A program made the translations under genes and the position numbers. Positions 5,990 through 10,757 of a stretch of DNA of 10,757 bases are shown here, one piece after another. Positions within the stretch are counted from its first letter, which is position 1. Each line of letters starts with the position of its first letter. The notes beneath the pieces are model-generated. The model did not search any database, had not been told where the DNA came from, and worked only from the letters and a program-made list of their open reading frames with translations. Source of the DNA: an uncultured Oxalobacteraceae bacterium. GTDB lineage: Bacteria > Pseudomonadota > Gammaproteobacteria > Burkholderiales > Burkholderiaceae. The stretch spans positions 1 to 10,757 of the forward strand of contig CAMLFK010000169.1 in the NCBI GenBank assembly GCA_946479255.1, read 5' to 3'.

Positions 5990-6131
5990 GAAGCTAGTTA
6001 TTGCAGTGCTGGCCGTTGACCTCCTATGTTGACGGTGCAAGTAGTGGCAGCATGGCGCATGGCCTATTTGACACCTGTGGGGGCGCACCCGCCCGCAATG
6101 GGATACCTAAAATAGATATGGGCAATGGTTG

Positions 6132-7319
6132 ATGCGTTTTGAGTGCAAGGTTTATCAAGTGGGATTGGGCGTGGCATCTTTGTCCCTCAGCGCAAAAGGG
6201 CACGCAGAGGTCCGCGCCATCCTCGCTGAGCAAGGCTACCAAGTCATCTCTTGCCGCCGCGTTTTTCCACTGCCCACCGTTAAACCAGCGGGAAAGCGCT
6301 TCTCGCTGGCCTTGTTTACCCAGGAACTGTTGGCCCTGCTCGAAGCCGGCCTGTCCCTGATCGAAATCATCGAACTGCTGGCGCACAAACAACAAGGCGA
6401 AGCAACAATCATCCTGACCAACCTCGCACGCCACCTGAGGGAAGGCCTGCCGTTCTCACGGGCGCTTGAATTGCTGCCAGATGCCTTCCCCACGATGTTC
6501 GTAGCCACCATCCGCACCTCAGAGCAAACTGGCGATCTACCGGAAGCGCTGCGCCGTTACATCGCCTACCAGCAGCAACTCAATGCAGTGCGCAGCAAGG
6601 TGGTGTCGGCCTCGGTCTATCCGGCGTTGCTGATAAGTGTAGGCTTGCTGGTCGTCCTGTTCCTGCTCGGCTATGTCGTGCCGCGCTTTAGCGGCATTTA
6701 TGAAGATTTGGGCGGCAATCTACCGTGGATGTCGCGCGTGCTAATGCAGTGGGGCCAGTTCGTATCGAACTACGCGGCCGGCATGATGCTGGGAACAGCT
6801 GCCACGGTGGCCTTGCTGGTCTACGGTTTCACCCGCCGCTCGGTACGCGCCCGGATTGAGCGCTTCATCTGGGAAATGCCGATCATAGGAGAACAAGTGC
6901 GCCTGTATCAGCTGGGCCGATTTACCCGCACTCTGGCCATGCTGATTTCTGGCGGAATTCCATTCGTGACAGCGCTCGATATGGTGGGCGGGCTGTTGCA
7001 GCAGCCAGCGTTGCAGCGTGGATTGCGGCTGGCCGCTCAAGCAATTCGCGAAGGGCGCATGGTGTCCGATGCGTTCGCCGCCAACCGGCTGGCGACCGAG
7101 GTCGGGGTGCGGCTGATCGCAGTCGGTGAGCGCTCCGGCGAAATGGCGCAGTCGCTGGAGAAATTGGCGAAATTGTACGATGACGAAGTGGCACGCTGGG
7201 TCGATTGGTTCACCCGTTTATTCGAGCCGGTATTAATGCTGGGTATAGGGTTGATGATTGGCGTAATTGTGGTTCTCATGTATCTTCCTATATTTGAACT
7301 GGCGAACAGCCTCCAATGA
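6132..7319 (+). CDS. gspF: GspF/PilC-family inner-membrane platform protein
   Basis: The 395-aa protein fits the GspF/PilC family, whose usual length is ~400 aa. It is the inner-membrane platform on which the ATPase acts during assembly of a (pseudo)pilus. Two T2SSF domains are visible at about 58-181 and 258-380. Each carries the family's pattern: 'REGLPFSRALE' with 'IRTSEQTGDLPEAL' in the first, and 'REGRMVSDAF' with 'AVGERSGEMAQSLEKL' in the second. Membrane segments lie at ~160-187, ~217-235 and ~365-388. ATG 6132 is chosen; a TTG one codon earlier is open too. A four-codon mini-frame (ATG 6118 to TGA 6130-6132) overlaps the start as TGATG, which may help initiation because the ribosome site is weak. 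The gene ends in an ATGA overlap with the ATPase gene. Having F before E, and no C or D gene in view, differs from canonical gsp operons. Confidence 0.92.
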   Translation: MRFECKVYQVGLGVASLSLSAKGHAEVRAILAEQGYQVISCRRVFPLPTVKPAGKRFSLALFTQELLALLEAGLSLIEIIELLAHKQQGEATIILTNLARHLREGLPFSRALELLPDAFPTMFVATIRTSEQTGDLPEALRRYIAYQQQLNAVRSKVVSASVYPALLISVGLLVVLFLLGYVVPRFSGIYEDLGGNLPWMSRVLMQWGQFVSNYAAGMMLGTAATVALLVYGFTRRSVRARIERFIWEMPIIGEQVRLYQLGRFTRTLAMLISGGIPFVTALDMVGGLLQQPALQRGLRLAAQAIREGRMVSDAFAANRLATEVGVRLIAVGERSGEMAQSLEKLAKLYDDEVARWVDWFTRLFEPVLMLGIGLMIGVIVVLMYLPIFELANSLQ

Positions 7320-9004
7320 GTTTGCAGTACCCTCCCGAATTCGACGTGCTGCCGCCGCAGCTGATGCACGATGCGCGGCAGCAGGCGCAGGCATCCGGCC
7401 GTCCGTTAATAGAGTTGTTAGAAGAGTGCGCGGCCCTGCCGATGCGCGGATTTGTACAGGCGCTGGGCCGCACTCTCCACTACCCGGTGCTCGATATGCA
7501 AGCGCTCGATTTGCTCGACCCGGCATTCGACGTCTTGCCTTTTACCGAGGCAGTCCAAAAAAACTGCTTTATCGCGCGCGAGCAGGATGCGCTCGTCGCG
7601 GTGCTGGCCGATCCATTCGACGTGGCGCTGCAATCGTGGCTGGAAGCACGTAGCGATGAGGCGATCGATTGGCGCATTGCGCATCGTTCCGACCTGAGTG
7701 CCTTCTTTGCAGTGCATGAAGACGCGCTGCGCGCCATCGACAGCGCGATACATGCCGGGGAAACCGCGCAGCCGTACAAGTCAGCGTTGACTGATCTGTC
7801 GCTTGCCAGCATTGCGGAAGACAGCAGCCCGGTCGTCCGGCTTGTCAATTCCACGATCTACGATGCATTGAAAACCGGCGCCAGCGATATTCATCTGGAA
7901 ACTACGGCCGCTGGCCTGCAAGTCAAATACCGCATCGACGGCGTGCTGGCGACGATCGTCGCGGTACCGGGCCTGGATATGGCCGAGCAGGTAGTGTCGC
8001 GCATCAAGGTCATGGCCGAGCTGGACATCGCGGAGCGGCGTATCCCGCAGGACGGGCGCTTTCGCCTCTCCATCCGCGGCCAGGAAATCGATTTCCGGGT
8101 TTCCGTAATGCCGAACATGGTCAGTGAAGATATCGTCGTTCGCGTGCTGGACAAGCGCAGGCTGGCCGATGAACTCCAGGGGCTGCGGCTGGATTTCCTT
8201 GGCTTCGATCCGGCCACGCTCGAGGAAATCCGCGCGCTCGCCGCCAAGCCCTACGGCATGCTGCTGGTAACAGGGCCAACCGGCAGCGGCAAGACCACCA
8301 CCATGTACGCGGCCCTGTCGGAAATTAACAACGGCCAGGACAAGATCATCACAATCGAAGACCCGGTCGAATATCAACTCCCCGGCGTGCTGCAAATCCC
8401 CGTCAACGAACGTAAGGGGCTGACCTTCGCGCGCGGCCTGCGCTCCATCCTGCGGCATGACCCGGACAAGATCCTGGTTGGCGAGATCCGCGATCCTGAA
8501 ACCGCGCAGATCGCGGTTCAATCCGCACTGACCGGGCATCTGGTGCTGACCAGCGTTCATGCCAACAATGTGTTCGACGTGCTTGGCCGTTTTTTGCACA
8601 TGAGCGTGGATACCTACAGTTTCGTGTCGGCGTTAAACGGCATCATGGCGCAGCGTTTGATACGGCTGATCTGCCCGGAATGTTCCGTACCTCATCAACC
8701 GACGGCGCAGGAACTGGCGGCATCGGCCATCAGTCCTGAACAGGCTGCGGCCATGTCGTTTTGCCGCGGCCGCGGCTGCGGGCATTGCCGCGGCACCGGC
8801 TACAAGGGACGCCACGCGATAGGCGAAGTACTCACCTTGACCGATGACTTGCGCGAACTGATCGTCGCGCGCGCGCCTGCAAGGCAAATCAAGGCCGCCG
8901 CACGCGCAGGCGGCACCCGCTTCCTGCGCGATGCTGCGCTGGACCTGGTGTCTGCCGGTAAAACAACCTTAGAGGAAATCAACCGTGTTACTTTCGTTTC
9001 GTAG
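7316..9004 (+). CDS. gspE: GspE/PilB/MshE-family assembly ATPase
   Basis: This is the 562-aa cytoplasmic hexameric ATPase that powers pseudopilus or pilus assembly. Visible motifs are Walker A 'GPTGSGKT' (320-327), the Asp box 'IITIEDPVEY', the Walker B region 'ILVGEIRDPE' (386-395), the His box 'TGHLVLTSVHAN', and a tetracysteine zinc site CPEC (453-456) with CGHC (488-491). The zinc module is typical of GspE, PilB and MshE and absent from PilT-type retraction ATPases, so this is an assembly motor. Residues ~1-140 form an N-terminal T2SSE_N/MshEN-like region. Its 'GRPLIELLEECAALP' stretch lacks a clear RLGxxL motif of the c-di-GMP-binding MshEN type, so ligand binding is doubtful. The start overlaps the upstream stop as ATGA with little ribosome site, implying translational coupling. 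The 3' end overlaps the next gene by 20 bases. Confidence 0.95.
   Translation: MSLQYPPEFDVLPPQLMHDARQQAQASGRPLIELLEECAALPMRGFVQALGRTLHYPVLDMQALDLLDPAFDVLPFTEAVQKNCFIAREQDALVAVLADPFDVALQSWLEARSDEAIDWRIAHRSDLSAFFAVHEDALRAIDSAIHAGETAQPYKSALTDLSLASIAEDSSPVVRLVNSTIYDALKTGASDIHLETTAAGLQVKYRIDGVLATIVAVPGLDMAEQVVSRIKVMAELDIAERRIPQDGRFRLSIRGQEIDFRVSVMPNMVSEDIVVRVLDKRRLADELQGLRLDFLGFDPATLEEIRALAAKPYGMLLVTGPTGSGKTTTMYAALSEINNGQDKIITIEDPVEYQLPGVLQIPVNERKGLTFARGLRSILRHDPDKILVGEIRDPETAQIAVQSALTGHLVLTSVHANNVFDVLGRFLHMSVDTYSFVSALNGIMAQRLIRLICPECSVPHQPTAQELAASAISPEQAAAMSFCRGRGCGHCRGTGYKGRHAIGEVLTLTDDLRELIVARAPARQIKAAARAGGTRFLRDAALDLVSAGKTTLEEINRVTFVS
8971..8976 (+). promoter_or_regulatory. Ribosome binding site deciding a GTG start
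   Basis: AGAGGA lies inside the ATPase gene, eight bases before GTG 8985. It supports that GTG as the true start of the PilM-like gene, which therefore overlaps the ATPase gene by 20 bases in another frame. Confidence 0.65.
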
Positions 9005-9773
9005 CCGGTTGTTCGTGACCCTGGGGGCCGAGCATGCGCAGATTCAGGTGGAGCGCGCTCGGCGACAACCTGTTGCGGATGGAAAGGTGCTGCCCGCGCA
9101 AAAAAATGAATCCCCCTTTCCTTGGGGACCGTCGCTCGCCGCATGGCGCGGGTACATGACGGAGGCGGCGCTCACCGGCGCAAATGTCAACGTCATCGTG
9201 GCTGACTGCTTTGCGCGCTATGCATTGGTCCCATGGCCAGGCCAGATCTTGGGGCGTGACGAACTGGAAGCGCTGGTGCGCATCCAGCTGGAAAACCTGT
9301 ACGGCGAAGCAGTGTGTACCTGGGCCTGCCGGTACGACATGCGCCGCTACGGCGAAGCCGGCATTGCCTGCGCGATCGATTCAGCGCTGGTGGAAGCCAT
9401 CGAGGAACTGTGCGCCGATACGGGCTGCAAACTGGCGTCCCTGCAGCCGCAGTTCATGCATTCTTTTAATGCCGCATCGCTGCCGGAACAGGGCAGCGCA
9501 TTGTTCGCCTTTTCGGATGAAGCTTCGTGCACGCTGGCGTCGCGCGGCGATCATGGCTGGCGCAGTATCCGGTCGGTACGTCACCAGCGCGCGCAATTGC
9601 GGCAAGTGCTGGAGCGTGAGCGCCTGCTGCAGGGTCTGCCGGCCGATGCGCCGATTTACGTCGCCGGCCTGCCGGCTTCGTCGGCCGGCGACGTGCGCGG
9701 CATCGCAGCCTGCACGGTCCTGAAAGAAGGCATGCGTCCGGATGACGCCGGCATTACGCGGGAGGCGGCATGA
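8985..9773 (+). CDS. PilM / GspL-cytoplasmic-domain-like protein
   Basis: The 262-aa protein has no signal peptide or membrane segment and is predicted to be cytoplasmic. Features fit a degenerate actin-like fold as in PilM, MshI or the N-terminal half of GspL. 'FVTLGAEHAQIQVERA' near the start resembles the first strand pair. 'NVIVADCFARYALVPWPG' matches the 'V-x-D-x-x-x-R-Y-x-x-x-P-W' pattern I associate with such proteins in Burkholderiales. 'LYGEAVCTWACRYDMRRYG' and 'IACAIDSALVEAIEEL' follow. In the type IV pilus system PilM binds the N-terminus of PilN and couples the ATPase to the inner-membrane subcomplex; gene order here (E, then this, then PilN-like) supports the same role. The GTG start has a good ribosome site. 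The stop overlaps the next start as ATGA. The sequence is far from classical PilM and nucleotide binding is unproven. Confidence 0.7.
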   Translation: MLLSFRSRLFVTLGAEHAQIQVERARRQPVADGKVLPAQKNESPFPWGPSLAAWRGYMTEAALTGANVNVIVADCFARYALVPWPGQILGRDELEALVRIQLENLYGEAVCTWACRYDMRRYGEAGIACAIDSALVEAIEELCADTGCKLASLQPQFMHSFNAASLPEQGSALFAFSDEASCTLASRGDHGWRSIRSVRHQRAQLRQVLERERLLQGLPADAPIYVAGLPASSAGDVRGIAACTVLKEGMRPDDAGITREAA

Positions 9774-10321
9774 TCGGTAAGCCCTTGCAGCTGGAGTTTG
9801 CGCCGAATGCGAGCGCGCGCCATGCCGGTGGTTTGTTGCTGCTTGCCGGTGTATTGCTGGCCTGCTGGCTGGCTTATGAATACCGCGAGCGCACCAGCAC
9901 GCTGGCTGGCCTCGAATACAGATTGCGTGCGCTGCAGGGGCGCTCCAGTGCGGCGCCGGTGGTGCGCAGTGCGGCGAACCTTGCGCAGGAGCAGGGCGAA
10001 TTGAAGCTGATGCGGCAAGTGAATGCCCGCCTGAGCCTGCCATGGGAAGCCTTATTCAATGAGATCGAAGCGACGGTAGATGAACACGTCACCCTGCTCA
10101 GCGTCGAGCCGGACGCGGAAAAAGGCGTGCTGCAAGTGACCGCGGAAGCCAGGGATCTCGGTGCAATGCTGGCCTACGGAAAGCGCCTGGCCGCCAGCGC
10201 CCGTTTCAAGGATGCACAGATCCAGAGCCATCAGGTGCAGGTGCAGGATCCGCAGCGGCCGGTACGGTTTGTCCTTGCCGCGCAGTGGTTGATGGCGCCA
10301 GTGGCATCGGGAGGGCAGTGA
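9770..10321 (+). CDS. PilN-like inner-membrane assembly protein
   Basis: The 183-aa bitopic protein has a short cytoplasmic N-terminus, 'MIGKPLQLEFAPN', in the position of PilN's PilM-binding peptide. A membrane segment lies at ~19-38, followed by a short charged coiled-coil-like stretch (~41-60, 'RERTSTLAGLEYRLRALQGR') and a periplasmic ferredoxin-like domain at ~92-178. The phrase 'LPWEALFNEIEATVDEHVTLLSVEPD', here split into 'LPWEALFNEIE' and 'VTLLSVEPD', is typical of the PilN family (PF05137). GGGAGG at 9760-9765 serves the ATG at 9770, which overlaps the preceding TGA. PilN pairs with PilO to link the cytoplasmic motor to the secretin complex. GspL-like alternatives are possible, because splitting GspL into a PilM and a PilN equivalent is exactly the known homology. 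Confidence 0.75.
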   Translation: MIGKPLQLEFAPNASARHAGGLLLLAGVLLACWLAYEYRERTSTLAGLEYRLRALQGRSSAAPVVRSAANLAQEQGELKLMRQVNARLSLPWEALFNEIEATVDEHVTLLSVEPDAEKGVLQVTAEARDLGAMLAYGKRLAASARFKDAQIQSHQVQVQDPQRPVRFVLAAQWLMAPVASGGQ

Positions 10322-10322
10322 C

Positions 10323-10757
10323 ATGGCCGTACCTGACCGCTTGTCCTTGCCTGCTTTGGCGTGGTCTGCGCGCCAGTTGTGGTGGCGCACGGGGCCATTG
10401 TTGCTGGCTGGCCCGCTCCTACTGTTGTGCTGCCTGTCGTTTGCCGATGTCGTGTTGCGGCCACTGCACGAGCAGACTGCACAGGCGCAGCGCCGGCTTG
10501 CTACCCTGCGCGGCCAACCTGCCGCAGCGCCTGTGACGGCAAGTGCGGAAGGCCAGCCGCCGGCAAAGTTTTACGGTAGCTTTCCCGATGCCGAAGCCAG
10601 GTACAGCCTGATCGAACGCGTATATGCCGCTGCGGCCAGCCAGAACCTTGTATTGGAACAGGGAGAATACAAGCTGGTGCATGAGATGGATGGCAAATTA
10701 AGCCGCATCGGCATGGTGCTACCGGTCAAGGGCAGTTATCCGCAAGTGCGCAGGTTT
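10323..10757 (+). CDS. PilO-like inner-membrane protein (3' partial)
   Basis: The open frame starts at ATG 10323, one base after the PilN-like stop, with GGGAGGG at 10308-10314, and runs off the window after 145 codons. It has a short N-terminus with basic and Trp residues ('ARQLWWRTG'), a membrane segment at ~24-44 rich in Leu, then a Gln/Arg/Ala-rich probable coiled coil ('LHEQTAQAQRRLATL') and a Pro/Ala-rich linker. The start of a periplasmic domain follows ('DAEARYSLIERVYAAAASQN', then 'IGMVLPVKGSYPQVRRF'). This order and the 'hydrophobic-G-x-Y-x-Q-V/L-R' ending match PilO/GspM-type proteins, in which the final phrase sits in the ferredoxin-like domain. Position after a PilN-like gene supports PilO. 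Sequence identity to classical PilO is likely low. Confidence 0.7.
   Translation, partial: MAVPDRLSLPALAWSARQLWWRTGPLLLAGPLLLLCCLSFADVVLRPLHEQTAQAQRRLATLRGQPAAAPVTASAEGQPPAKFYGSFPDAEARYSLIERVYAAAASQNLVLEQGEYKLVHEMDGKLSRIGMVLPVKGSYPQVRRF

Larger units (their letters stand above)
5603..6131. other. 529-bp non-coding region between toxin locus and secretion operon
   Basis: No credible gene lies here. Short open frames on both strands (for example 5672-5941 and 5688-5960) are Arg/Ala/Cys-rich, lack ribosome sites and resemble no protein I know. The stretch is GC-rich again after the AT-rich cassettes and is full of inverted repeats, listed separately. It contains a candidate terminator at its start and a possible promoter near 5963-5989. 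No tRNA, IS-element transposase remnant or attachment site could be recognised by eye. Confidence 0.6.

Noticed and set aside
6068..6114. TTGACA (6068-6073) with TAAAAT (6109-6114) as the operon promoter
   Set aside because: The spacing of 35 bases is far too long, and no -10-like hexamer lies 16-18 bases after TTGACA.
7781..8599. 272-codon minus-strand frame within the ATPase gene
   Set aside because: It lies fully opposite the conserved Walker and His-box coding sequence and has no features of its own.

Overview
The window looks like a chromosomal segment of a GC-rich betaproteobacterium, most likely Burkholderiales and plausibly Oxalobacteraceae (Massilia/Duganella/Janthinobacterium-like). 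This rests on codon usage, the style of the Rhs proteins and the type of secretion operon. It is inference from remembered families, not from a search. All convincing genes lie on the + strand.

Region 1 (1-5602) is a polymorphic-toxin locus. It opens with the 3' end of an Rhs/YD-repeat gene (1-321). After a 89-bp gap with a strong hairpin comes a second, complete Rhs gene (411-3644) with its own N-terminal signal sequence, about a dozen YD repeats, the Rhs-associated core ending in DPSGF, and a variable C-terminal tip (CT1). Abutting it is a 92-aa zinc-ribbon/two-helix membrane protein (3645-3923), the likely cognate immunity protein. Then the last ~320 bp of the Rhs core plus linker are repeated almost perfectly (2822-3139 versus 4052-4366). 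The second copy is an orphan Rhs tip (4068-4910) that carries a different C-terminal domain (CT2) after an 11-glycine linker. A 230-aa signal-peptide protein (4910-5602) overlaps its stop codon and is the likely second immunity protein. The tips and immunity genes are AT-richer than the Rhs core, as expected for exchanged cassettes. The layout is that of a displaced rhs-CT module, in which recombination between the repeats would swap CT1 for CT2 in frame.

Region 2 (5603-6131) is non-coding. It holds a candidate terminator, a long imperfect inverted repeat, a bulged hairpin and a possible promoter (TACAAT at 5984) for the next operon.

Region 3 (6132-10757, running off the end) is a tightly packed, translationally coupled operon of type II secretion / type IV pilus inner-membrane machinery: GspF/PilC-like platform protein, GspE/PilB-like ATPase, a PilM/GspL-cytoplasmic-like protein, a PilN-like protein and a PilO-like protein (3' incomplete). 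The ATPase and platform protein resemble T2SS/MSHA proteins, while the separate M-N-O-like trio follows the type IV pilus layout, so the exact system is undecided. Nothing in the sequence ties Region 3 functionally to the Rhs toxins, although the Sec-type signal on the Rhs protein makes the adjacency worth noting.

The two C-terminal toxin domains and the two immunity candidates are the least recognisable and most interesting contents; I could not assign a biochemical activity to either toxin.
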